Source: Cladocopium goreaui
Lineage: Eukaryota; Sar; Dinophyceae; Suessiales; Symbiodiniaceae
Direction of reading: 5' to 3'
Assembly: GCA_947184155.2 (NCBI GenBank)
Contig: CAMXCT020002068.1
Span: 322,542-386,541, forward strand
Length of the DNA: 64,000 nt
Below, piece by piece: positions 62,901 to 64,000 of the stretch (its first letter is position 1; each line of letters opens with the position of its first letter). The notes below the pieces were generated by a model. The model saw only the letters and a list, made by a program, of their open reading frames with translations. It was not told the origin of the DNA and did no database searches. The translations under genes and the position numbers were made by a program.

Positions 62901-63886
62901 TATCTGTTATATATACACACCCGACTAATGTATATACAATCAATCTATATATATATATACATATGTGTCTACACACACAATTCATATGTGTATCGCACAG
63001 AAATAAAAACCTACCAACCAGTTGTCATGTCCCAACCAGAAGTGACTTCGAGCCCAAGGTGCAAGCAGTCATCCGACGCATCTCGCTCCTGCAGGGACTG
63101 GTTGGAAAGACCGGAGGGTCTTTAACTGCAATGATAAGGTCCATCCTCCCAATAGTGTGTTTGGTGATGCACTACCAGAGTCATTACCAGTAATTGCTGT
63201 TGAAGCAGTCCTGTGCTGACAATCCGTCCATCAGAATCATCAAATCAATGTCATTACAAATGATAAACCTTCCAGGCCATCCCACATCCCCTACAGTTGT
63301 CTACATGTGTTTGGTTTTGGGCGTAAAACGCCATTCCAATAAAAATCTCCATTTGGCAGTCAAAACCCACCCTGGTGAACATCAAAATAGCTGGGATGTA
63401 TGGATGGGATCAATCAACTATAAATCTATACATACATACATACATATATATATGTGTGTATATATATATATGTATGTACACTTATCAACTTATCCAGAGT
63501 GTTTTCACCTATCAATCCGGATATATCTGGATATTTCTACGTGTTATCCCATGATATCCATGAATAAAATTGATAGGATATATCCCAATAAGATCCCATT
63601 ATATCTGAATAATATCTGGATATTATCCCAATCTGGATATATATATATACATATATATCTATATATGTATATATATACATATATATCTATATATGTATAT
63701 GTATGTGTATATGTATATGTATATGTATATGTATTTGTATGTGTATATATATATATATATCCATGAATCCCCCATTGGGTGACAGTGACCCCGCTTTTTC
63801 CCACGGGGGCCGACCTGCGAGGCTTCTGCCTTCCGGCAGCTGGCACCCTCCAGACGGGCGGCCAAGAGTCCAGCGGCCGTGAAGAC
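720..63886 (-). CDS. multimodular type I polyketide synthase gene (partial at both ends, about 85 exons)
   Basis: One continuous series of PKS domains on the minus strand: (DH)-KRs-ER-KRc-ACP, then KS-AT-DH-KRs-KRc-ACP, then KS. Type I modular PKSs build polyketides by repeated decarboxylative condensation on ACP-bound chains. The coding blocks are 29-150 nt, bounded by AG|G acceptors and GC, GT or GA donors. Where all exons of a domain were found (ER, most of KS-B, most of AT-B) the phases join with no break. There is no start or stop codon of the gene, so more modules lie on both sides. No regulatory signal is visible. The intron-rich structure excludes a bacterial PKS. The domain order in module B (cis AT, KS-AT-DH-KR-ACP) and the split KR around ER in module A follow the usual animal-FAS-like or modular PKS plan. 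The product cannot be named from this part. Confidence 0.93.
1738..1847. mobile_element. family-1 inverted-repeat element (introner/MITE-like)
   Basis: TIRs TACCCTCTAGTTATTT / AAATAACCAGAGGGTA with a terminal TA. Lies in the intron between the first two KS-C exons. Confidence 0.75.
2299..2350 (+). repeat. dispersed GC-rich motif next to triplet repeats (copy 1)
   Basis: Contains ATCCGCCGACCCCGGC and CAAGGGGGAGCGCGCCA followed by AATAAG. Copy 2 is at 26992-27046. Degenerate repeats of the same motif follow at about 2358-2390 and 2500-2520. Confidence 0.65.
2411..2622. repeat. CAG/CAC triplet runs
   Basis: (CAG)n and CAC-interrupted runs at about 2419-2488 and a pure (GCA)n run at about 2597-2622. 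Open in several frames only because of the 3-bp period. Confidence 0.8.
2637..3930. repeat. tandem array of a 160-bp unit, about 8 copies
   Basis: Each unit runs from CCGGGAGGTGAT through ACTGCTAGCAGCCGCAGGCA and AGACGACACGTTAGG to TCCTTCAGAGGCATGGTG. Units start near 2637, 2801, 2959, 3119, 3279, 3439, 3599 and 3760 and differ by few bases. Fills most of the intron between ACP-B and KS-C. Confidence 0.95.
4176..4303. mobile_element. family-1 inverted-repeat element, variant with longer core
   Basis: Starts TACCATCCTCTGGTTA and ends TAACCAGATGGTA. Shares the core GGTTGGGATTTTCC with the copy at 43090. In the intron after the ACP-B exon. Confidence 0.7.
4555..5951 (-). CDS. module B acyl carrier protein (ACP)
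   Basis: Exons: 5906-5951 ([16 protein letters not shown], first helix), 5384-5472 ([20 protein letters not shown], phosphopantetheine Ser in DSL) and about 4555-4665 ([19 protein letters not shown] followed by an acidic and Gly-rich tail, [17 protein letters not shown]). The first two exons sum to 135 nt and join in frame (GC then GT donors). The tail is the start of the linker to the next KS. A very short exon may be missing between VQ and VMFDYP, where the LP..T loop is expected. Confidence 0.93.
7096..7185 (-). CDS. KR-to-ACP linker exon of module B
   Basis: Thirty codons, [20 protein letters not shown] then [10 protein letters not shown]. This is the VGVxxxxWxxFL motif that follows KR domains and parallels the linker at 47597-47700 in module A. 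AG|G acceptor, GC donor. The next 1.1 kb down to the ACP (5952-7095) contains no exon I can assign with confidence. Confidence 0.85.
7253..7296. repeat. GATGTT hexamer repeat
   Basis: About seven units of GATGTT in the intron after the 7096-7185 exon's acceptor side. Confidence 0.85.
7518..11864 (-). CDS. module B ketoreductase catalytic subdomain (KRc), about 8 exons
   Basis: Exons: 11746-11864 ([25 protein letters not shown] loop GGTAGLG), 11095-11181 ([14 protein letters not shown]), 9785-9826, 9570-9602 ([11 protein letters not shown], 33 nt), 8968-9047 ([11 protein letters not shown]...VLKPKIDGT), 8565-8621 ([17 protein letters not shown], catalytic Ser), 7979-8039 ([19 protein letters not shown], catalytic Tyr) and 7518-7633 ([18 protein letters not shown]). 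Catalytic residues are intact and the LDD motif again marks a B-type KR. With the DH this gives a trans double bond in typical systems. One exon between 8968 and 8621 (LHxxT region) was not found. The 1.27-kb intron at 9827-11094 is AT-rich and holds no other feature I can see. Confidence 0.93.
9827..11094. other. AT-rich KR-B intron without other features
   Basis: Contains many CATATTAACC / ACCATTGGG-like short repeats (10200-11060) and no exon, RNA gene or element that I can support. Confidence 0.6.
12533..17482 (-). CDS. module B ketoreductase structural subdomain (KRs), about 9 exons
   Basis: Exons: 17441-17482 ([13 protein letters not shown], linker), 16557-16670 (38 codons, [10 protein letters not shown]...EGRWLFQ), 16067-16136 ([15 protein letters not shown]), 15573-15670, 15364-15396 ([11 protein letters not shown], 33 nt), 15076-15129 ([12 protein letters not shown], the WLVTRGAQ-like strand), 14657-14740 ([15 protein letters not shown]), 13786-13865 ([12 protein letters not shown]), 13353-13395 and 12533-12610 ([19 protein letters not shown]). 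This is the non-catalytic Rossmann half that precedes the catalytic half in modules without ER. The 13786 and 13353 exons join in phase (2 + 43 nt) through a GT then a GA donor. A stretch at 14.09-14.2 kb may hold one more exon. Confidence 0.85.
16189..16293. mobile_element. family-1 inverted-repeat element
   Basis: TACCCTCTGGTTATGTC ... GTTTACCAGAGGGTA. In the KRs-B intron 16137-16556, 52 bp from the acceptor of the next exon. Confidence 0.8.
17056..17178. mobile_element. inverted-repeat element, CAAACATGGC subfamily
   Basis: Left arm TACCCTTCGGTGCTCAAAC, right arm GTTTGATTACCACAAGGTA. Same subfamily as the copy at 47811, with ATCAAACATGG in place of TTAACATAG. Confidence 0.6.
17857..17960. 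mobile_element. family-1 inverted-repeat element
   Basis: TACCCTCTGGTAATTTAAAA ... GTTTCCCAGAGGGTA. In the intron between the last DH-B exon and the KR linker. Confidence 0.8.
18032..25820 (-). CDS. module B dehydratase (DH), about 9 exons
   Basis: Double-hotdog DH that removes water from the beta-hydroxyacyl-ACP. Exons: 25739-25820 ([18 protein letters not shown]), 24949-25052 ([16 protein letters not shown]), about 23101-23250 ([19 protein letters not shown]), a weaker candidate at about 21763-21805, 21131-21179 ([12 protein letters not shown]), 19667-19742 ([18 protein letters not shown]), 19026-19153 ([20 protein letters not shown]), 18534-18631 and 18032-18110 ([19 protein letters not shown]). 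The catalytic His is in [10 protein letters not shown], so the usual Gly of HxxxGxxxxP is Asn. The partner Asp is in LFDGTIH (DxxxH). Total length is near 270 residues, normal for a DH. Large introns hold repeat arrays at 20.1-21.05 kb and a 1.7-kb gap at 23.25-24.95 kb. Confidence 0.93.
18176..18291. mobile_element. family-2 inverted-repeat element
   Basis: Arms TTTGTCTGAAAATAGGGTA and TACACTATTTTCAGACACAC. About 116 bp with an ATTAACCATTGGG core shared with the copy at 26228. In a DH-B intron. Confidence 0.7.
19217..19326. mobile_element. family-1 inverted-repeat element
   Basis: TACCCTCTGGTAAACTAACA ... AAATTACCAGAGGGTA, 64 bp from the acceptor of the 19026-19153 DH exon. Confidence 0.8.
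19540..19617. mobile_element. family-1 element remnant (right half)
   Basis: Only the right arm is clear (GTTTGCCAGAGGGTA after a TGGTGATTTTC core); the left terminus is eroded. Second copy in the same intron as 19217-19326. Confidence 0.5.
20080..20662. repeat. array of 12-bp units
   Basis: About 48 imperfect units of TCTGGCATATCT / TCTGGCATTCTA. On the minus strand this reads as Met-Pro-Glu-Asp and Met-Pro-Asp-Arg repeats, but it lies inside a DH-B intron. Confidence 0.9.
20675..20892. repeat. array of a 40-bp unit, about 5.5 copies
   Basis: Unit TTGAGGTCCGGCAGGGAACA then CTGGGCGTGGATGGTCGTGG. Directly follows the 12-bp array. Confidence 0.92.
20920..21050. repeat. purine tract (GGA/GAC)n
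   Basis: Almost pure purine on the plus strand (GAGGAGGAGGAG, AAGGAGGAGG), next to the 40-bp array and 80 bp from a DH-B donor. Confidence 0.85.
21806..23100. other. DH-B intron region with no assigned exon
   Basis: About 1.3 kb. A stretch at 22209-22451 is open on the minus strand and reads [13 protein letters not shown], but it cannot be placed in the DH with confidence. Confidence 0.5.
23849..23962. mobile_element. family-1 inverted-repeat element
   Basis: Left end TACCCGGCCTGGTAAAC is diverged; right end GTTTACCAGAGGGTA is intact. In the DH-B intron 23251-24948. Confidence 0.65.
24289..24382. repeat. dispersed repeat, TACCCCTGGTGAAC type
   Basis: Carries TCAAAACCTTGTACCCCTGG and AATAGCTGGTAAATGGATGT. 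Nearly the same sequence recurs at 42793-42890, and a shorter form at 63358-63420. Not palindromic like family 1. Confidence 0.6.
25535..25638. mobile_element. family-1 inverted-repeat element
   Basis: Near-perfect palindrome, TACCCTCTGGTAATTTAACA ... TAAATTACCGGAGGGTA, with core AATGGGAAAATCCACTATAA also seen at 19217, 36921 and 57779. Confidence 0.85.
26084..26193 (-). CDS. post-AT linker exon of module B
   Basis: Reads [20 protein letters not shown], then a Lys/Glu/Ala-rich tail. It corresponds to the conserved LPTYPFQRxxxPWR segment that wraps back over KS-AT in type I PKSs. AG|G acceptor; the donor is uncertain (about 26084). A family-2 element lies 35 bp before the acceptor. Confidence 0.8.
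26228..26332. mobile_element. family-2 inverted-repeat element
   Basis: GGGTATGTCTGAAAATCGGG ... TACACTATTTTCAGACAAAC, with core ATTAACCATTGGG. Ends 35 bp above the acceptor of the exon at 26084-26193. Confidence 0.7.
26563..34419 (-). CDS. module B acyltransferase (AT), about 13 exons
   Basis: Loads the extender unit onto the ACP. Exons: 34333-34419 ([20 protein letters not shown]), 34127-34210 ([16 protein letters not shown]), 33703-33731 (29 nt), 33393-33435 ([13 protein letters not shown]), 33170-33224 ([13 protein letters not shown], nucleophile Ser), 32097-32227 ([19 protein letters not shown]), 31239-31363 ([12 protein letters not shown]), about 30751-30783, 30487-30567 ([16 protein letters not shown]), 29358-29423 ([11 protein letters not shown]), 28174-28252 ([19 protein letters not shown]), 26720-26785 ([17 protein letters not shown]) and 26563-26642 ([13 protein letters not shown]). 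The HAFH motif predicts malonyl-CoA rather than methylmalonyl-CoA. GHSVG is intact. The last KS exon and the first AT exon join in phase with almost no KS-AT linker. Confidence 0.95.
26992..27046 (+). repeat. dispersed GC-rich motif next to triplet repeats (copy 2)
   Basis: ATATCCGCCGATCCCGGC, then CAAGGGGGAGCGCGCCA and AATAAG; matches 2299-2350 and is again followed by triplet runs. Confidence 0.65.
27048..27308. repeat. CAA/CAC/CGA/CAG triplet array
   Basis: About 260 bp of triplets ordered by type: CCACCA, then CAACAA, CGACAA, CCACAA, CGACGA and CAGCAA. In the AT intron 26786-28173, whose remaining 0.9 kb shows no other feature except the solo arm at 27681. Confidence 0.9.
27681..27720. 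mobile_element. solo arm of a family-1-type element
   Basis: TACCCTCTGGCAATCAAACA without a recognisable partner arm nearby. Confidence 0.4.
29583..29679. mobile_element. family-1 inverted-repeat element
   Basis: TACCCTCTGGTAACTTGACA ... GTTAAATTGCCAGAGGGTA. In the AT intron between 29424 and 30486. Confidence 0.75.
31445..31535. repeat. AT-rich microsatellite
   Basis: TATATA runs broken by GT and AAT steps, adjacent to the AT exon 31239-31363. Confidence 0.8.
32275..32362. repeat. AT microsatellite with AAAC interruptions
   Basis: TATATATATAAACTATATAT blocks, the same composition as 41095-41455. Confidence 0.8.
33523..33644. mobile_element. family-2-like inverted-repeat element
   Basis: GGTTTGTCTGAGAAATGG ... 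CCCATTTTTCAGACACACCC. More diverged than the 18176 copy. In an AT intron. Confidence 0.5.
34652..43849 (-). CDS. module B ketosynthase (KS), about 16 exons
   Basis: Condensing domain. Exons: 43796-43849 ([13 protein letters not shown]), 43400-43446 ([15 protein letters not shown]), 42618-42680 ([16 protein letters not shown]), 42283-42387 ([20 protein letters not shown]), 41798-41866 ([18 protein letters not shown]), 40890-40996 ([19 protein letters not shown]), 40599-40713 ([13 protein letters not shown], active-site Cys), 40089-40172 (CTGVQLNL...FVAFSK), 39450-39516 ([20 protein letters not shown]), 39160-39239, 38510-38572 ([20 protein letters not shown]), 37734-37851 ([15 protein letters not shown], first catalytic His), about 37236-37301, 37112-37155, 37036-37095 and 34652-34689 ([11 protein letters not shown]). 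Phases agree from the linker at 44689 down to 37734. The usual K..NxGHxEG segment with the second His was not found; the exon at 37236-37301 reads [14 protein letters not shown] instead. A 2.35-kb intron precedes the last exon. Confidence 0.95.
35650..36210. repeat. degenerate 92-bp tandem repeats
   Basis: Best pair starts at 35829 and 35921 (GCAAAAAACGTGTAAATTAC, then GACTGGAAACATT, CACTGTCAAAA, ATGTTTTGGAAGGATTT). Flanking stretches carry worn copies with AAAACACTG motifs. In the long intron before the last KS-B exon. Confidence 0.7.
36290..36628. repeat. minisatellite of a 42-bp unit, about 8 copies
   Basis: Unit GTGAAAATTCCCTAGCTTGG then GGAGCCCCCACGGGGGGGAA. Exact 42-bp spacing (36341, 36383, 36425, 36467). 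Because 42 is a multiple of 3, several frames stay open on both strands. In the 2.35-kb KS-B intron. Confidence 0.93.
36921..37024. mobile_element. family-1 inverted-repeat element
   Basis: Both arms carry the variant GGTGAACTAACATAGCAA, so the palindrome is kept although it differs from other copies. It begins about 12 bp after the donor end of the KS-B exon 37036-37095. Confidence 0.85.
37525..37565. mobile_element. solo arm of a family-1-type element
   Basis: TACCCCCTGGTAATCAAGCC, no partner arm found. Confidence 0.35.
38170..38360. repeat. compound microsatellite (GA, GT, TA, GATA, GTAGA)
   Basis: Successive GAGAGA, GTGTGT, TATATA, TAGATAGC and AGAGTAGAGT runs in a KS-B intron. Confidence 0.9.
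39846..40058. mobile_element. two abutting or nested family-1 elements
   Basis: First element TACCGTCTGGTTATTTGACA (39846) loses its right end where a second one starts, TACCATCTGGTTATGACTAA (39950), ending AAATAACCAGAGGGTA. The array ends 30 bp from the GC donor of the KS-B exon 40089-40172. Confidence 0.75.
40198..40301. mobile_element. family-1 inverted-repeat element
   Basis: TACCCTCTGGGAAAGACTAA ... GTTTACCAGAAGGTA. Starts 25 bp upstream of the acceptor of exon 40089-40172, so this exon is closely flanked by elements on both sides. Confidence 0.8.
41095..41455. repeat. AT tandem array with TATATAAACTATA units
   Basis: About 360 bp of ATATATATA blocks separated by AAACT or ACT, in the KS-B intron 40997-41797. 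Confidence 0.92.
42793..42890. repeat. dispersed repeat, second copy of the 24289 type
   Basis: Same order of blocks as 24289-24382 (CCTTGTACCCCTGGTGAAC, then AGCTGGTAAATGGATG, then GGTATTGATCCATAGCC). Confidence 0.6.
43090..43216. mobile_element. family-1 inverted-repeat element, long-core variant
   Basis: TACCCTCTGGTTATGACTAA ... TTAGTCATAACCAGAGGGTA; both arms share TTATGACTAA. Core like 4176-4303. Confidence 0.8.
43329..43349. repeat. short telomere-type tract (CCCTAAA)n
   Basis: TAAACCCTAAACCCTAAACC, three units of the TTTAGGG telomere repeat on the opposite strand, inside an intron next to imperfect ATATCCCATTA repeats (about 43220-43328). Confidence 0.6.
44451..44555. mobile_element. 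family-1 inverted-repeat element
   Basis: TACCCTCTGGTAAATAAACA ... TTAATTTACCAGAGGGT; both arms contain the private variant CATAGACC. Confidence 0.8.
44611..44689 (-). CDS. ACP-to-KS linker between modules A and B
   Basis: Twenty-six codons rich in Ala, Gln, Ser and Pro (for example [20 protein letters not shown]). AG|G acceptor, GC donor. Its phase joins directly to the first KS-B exon at 43849, which shows that modules A and B belong to one polypeptide. No stop codon or new start lies between the modules. Confidence 0.75.
45337..46234 (-). CDS. module A acyl carrier protein (ACP)
   Basis: Carrier domain whose serine takes the phosphopantetheine arm. Exons: 46167-46234 ([18 protein letters not shown]), 45525-45595 ([15 protein letters not shown], with the modified Ser in DSL, then GIKFPQ) and 45337-45385 ([16 protein letters not shown], the last helix). 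The first donor is GA (ATG|GA), giving Met-Asp-Ser across the junction, and the second is GC. The whole conserved ACP pattern is present, so it should be modified and active. The gap of 570 nt between exons 1 and 2 contains a degenerate family-1 element near 45679-45777. Confidence 0.93.
45679..45777. mobile_element. degenerate family-1-like element
   Basis: TTACCCTCTCTTAGG at the left and GTTGCAGAGGGTAA at the right, with GGTGATTTTCCC inside. Arms only partly match. Confidence 0.4.
46254..46360. mobile_element. family-1 inverted-repeat element
   Basis: TATCCCCTGGTTATGTCAAA ... GTTTACCAGAGGGTA, starting 19 bp upstream of the acceptor of the ACP-A exon 46167-46234. Confidence 0.8.
46904..47700 (-). 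CDS. KR-to-ACP linker of module A (3 exons)
   Basis: Exons at about 47597-47700 (LSTAL...[15 protein letters not shown], the short motif VGVAPxxWxxFL that follows KR domains), 47239-47269 (PRGAPKYFK) and 46904-46951 ([16 protein letters not shown], Ala/Gln-rich flexible linker). The 47239 exon ends in a GA donor: AAG|GA joins AG|GAC to give Lys-Asp in frame. It connects the catalytic KR to the carrier domain. Confidence 0.8.
47811..47940. mobile_element. inverted-repeat element, CAAACATGGC subfamily
   Basis: TACCCTCTGGTCATCAAACA ... GTTTGATTACCGGATGGTA; arms pair over about 30 bp. Confidence 0.7.
48456..51505 (-). CDS. module A ketoreductase catalytic subdomain (KRc)
   Basis: Short-chain dehydrogenase fold that reduces the beta-keto group with NADPH. 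Exons: 51366-51505 ([20 protein letters not shown], dinucleotide-binding loop), 50780-50843 ([15 protein letters not shown]), 49983-50053 ([10 protein letters not shown]), 49646-49709 ([10 protein letters not shown]), about 49190-49273 ([11 protein letters not shown]), 48803-48885 ([18 protein letters not shown]), 48697-48726 ([11 protein letters not shown], with the catalytic Tyr and Asn) and 48456-48544 (LDALAHHW...[12 protein letters not shown]). The first donor is GA: AG|GA joined to AG|GAGC restores Ser-Arg-Ser. The LDD motif is that of B-type KRs, which give a D-hydroxyl. One small exon between 49190 and 48885 (PKVxG region) was not found. The 30-nt exon is among the smallest here. Confidence 0.93.
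50290..50391. mobile_element. family-2 inverted-repeat element
   Basis: GCTTTGTCTGAAAATGGAAC ... TACCCTACTCTCAAATACAC, with a partly eroded right arm. In a KR-A intron. Confidence 0.5.
51767..58541 (-). CDS. module A enoylreductase (ER), 13 exons
   Basis: NADPH-dependent reduction of the enoyl-ACP intermediate. Thirteen exons join in one frame for about 299 codons, the normal ER length: 58460-58541 ([19 protein letters not shown]), 57686-57742 ([16 protein letters not shown]), 57406-57436, 56912-56970 ([13 protein letters not shown]), 56044-56178 ([15 protein letters not shown]), 55777-55848 ([18 protein letters not shown], the NADPH-binding loop), 55011-55092 ([18 protein letters not shown]), 54866-54903, 54570-54604 (GIHVVLNSL), 54111-54157 ([16 protein letters not shown]), 53167-53216 ([11 protein letters not shown]), 52299-52413 ([12 protein letters not shown]) and 51767-51861 ([10 protein letters not shown]). 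All expected motifs are intact. Donors are mainly GC. It sits between the two KR halves, so module A should yield a saturated beta-carbon. Confidence 0.95.
52658..53012. repeat. array of a 34-bp unit, about 10 copies
   Basis: Unit GGTATCTGCACCGGAACCCT then CCGGAACCTCACAA; exact 34-bp spacing at 52901, 52935 and 52969. In the ER intron between 52414 and 53166. Confidence 0.92.
53470..54010. repeat. long compound GATA/GGAT/GATTA microsatellite
   Basis: Runs of ATGGATGG, CAGACAGA, AGGATAGGAT, TAGATTAGAT and GATAGATA. Ends about 100 bp before the ER exon 54111-54157. Confidence 0.92.
54230..54335. repeat. GAT triplet array
   Basis: (GATGAT)n with GACGAC interruptions next to ER exon 54111-54157. 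Confidence 0.88.
55428..55533. mobile_element. family-2-like element
   Basis: GGGTTTGTCTATGGGGG ... TTATTTTCAGATAAACCCA. In the ER intron 55093-55776. Confidence 0.45.
56322..56395. repeat. ATTC/ATTT tetranucleotide repeat
   Basis: ATTCATTCATTCATTC followed by ATTTATTTG steps in the ER intron 56179-56911. Confidence 0.85.
57779..57886. mobile_element. family-1 inverted-repeat element
   Basis: TACCCTCTGGTAAACAGCCA ... TAAATTACCAGAGGCTA, starting 36 bp upstream of the acceptor of ER exon 57686-57742. Confidence 0.8.
59439..62797 (-). CDS. module A ketoreductase structural subdomain (KRs), several exons
   Basis: In DH-ER-KR modules the non-catalytic Rossmann half of the KR lies before the ER, and this block is in that place. 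Proposed exons are about 62727-62797 (starts YDVEWKDV, like FETTWKDF in module B), 62563-62614 (RGAQLAKHL), 61968-62014, 61306-61431 (exactly 42 codons, [19 protein letters not shown], the KRs helix-strand pattern LLxLxQA...PRLxLVT), 60027-60076, 59641-59737 (contains TCVDLNG, like CGCVDLG in module B) and 59439-59490 ([12 protein letters not shown], the usual RxGxRxVxRL strand). Frames of the 62.0 and 60.0 kb exons are uncertain. It lacks the NADPH motif, as expected for this half. Two intervals are long: 60.1-61.3 kb holds one inverted-repeat element, and 61.4-61.97 kb is mostly AT microsatellite. Confidence 0.65.
60835..60939. mobile_element. family-1 inverted-repeat element
   Basis: Both ends carry the private TACCATCTGG variant and both arms read TTATTTAACATAGCCATGG, a nearly perfect palindrome, next to an AT repeat. 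Confidence 0.85.
61481..61638. repeat. AT microsatellite with ATGTAT steps
   Basis: TATATATATATGTATATATA blocks 50 bp before the KRs-A exon 61306-61431. Confidence 0.88.
63420..63762. repeat. AT/GT microsatellites and TATCTGGATAT repeats
   Basis: ACATACATACATATATAT at 63427 and TATATGTATATGTATATG at 63640-63762, with TATCTGGATAT/TATCC repeats between, just before the DH-A exon. Confidence 0.8.
63830..63886 (-). CDS. module A dehydratase, C-terminal exon
   Basis: Nineteen codons, [19 protein letters not shown], with acceptor AG|G and a GC donor after the final AAG. It matches the last exon of the module B DH (18032-18110) in position and pattern: [19 protein letters not shown], also followed by a GC donor. 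This is the conserved C-terminal strand of DH domains. Most of the DH lies beyond the window. A further possible exon sits at about 63037-63088 (AG|G start), where the DH-KR linker is expected, but its frame is unclear. Confidence 0.7.
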
Positions 63887-64000
63887 CTGGACGTTGTGAT
63901 CGGGAAAGAATTCAGATCTGGAAAAATCCTCTGGAAAATGTGGTTTAATTCATATCTGGAAAATGTGGTTTGTGAAAAATGGTGTGAAAAATTGGTGTTT

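Noticed and set aside
720..63886. Bacterial PKS cluster or contamination
   Set aside because: Coding is broken into tens of exons with AG|G acceptors and GC, GT or GA donors, which bacteria lack.

Overview
The window looks like nuclear DNA of a dinoflagellate, probably a Symbiodiniaceae or Suessiales-type genome. It is filled by part of one very large modular type I polyketide synthase (PKS) gene on the minus strand. About 85 short coding blocks (29-150 nt) can be recognised. They are separated by introns of about 0.2-2.5 kb. Nearly all acceptors read AG|G, and the donors are mostly GC, then GT, then GA, which is the intron signature known from dinoflagellates. The gene runs off both ends of the window. 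No separate gene on either strand could be supported.

Reading the minus strand from high to low coordinates gives these parts. Module A (5' part outside the window): end of a dehydratase (DH) at 63.8 kb, structural half of a ketoreductase (KRs) 62.8-59.4 kb, enoylreductase (ER) 58.5-51.8 kb, catalytic half of the ketoreductase (KRc) 51.5-48.5 kb, linker 47.7-46.9 kb, acyl carrier protein (ACP) 46.2-45.3 kb. Module B (complete): ketosynthase (KS) 43.8-34.65 kb, acyltransferase (AT) 34.4-26.6 kb, DH 25.8-18.0 kb, KRs 17.5-12.5 kb, KRc 11.9-7.5 kb, linker 7.1 kb, ACP 6.0-4.55 kb. Module C (start only): KS from 2.04 kb down to the window edge. Module A should fully reduce the beta-carbon. Module B should load malonyl-CoA and leave a double bond. 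Module C begins another round of elongation.

The introns carry two families of small inverted-repeat elements of about 100 bp. Family 1 has termini TACCCTCTGGT / ACCAGAGGGTA with a terminal TA. About 20 copies were found, all in PKS introns and several within 10-40 bp of a splice site. Family 2 has termini around TGTCTGAAAAT. In each family-1 copy, base variants in one arm are matched in the other arm. They look like dinoflagellate introner-type or MITE-like elements. The introns also hold many tandem arrays: a 160-bp unit at 2.6-3.9 kb, 12-bp and 40-bp units at 20.1-20.9 kb, a 42-bp unit at 36.3-36.6 kb, a 34-bp unit at 52.7-53.0 kb, triplet runs, AT microsatellites and a short telomere-type tract at 43.3 kb.

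All exon borders were set by hand from reading frame, family motifs and splice dinucleotides. They may be off by a few bases, and a few small exons are missing.
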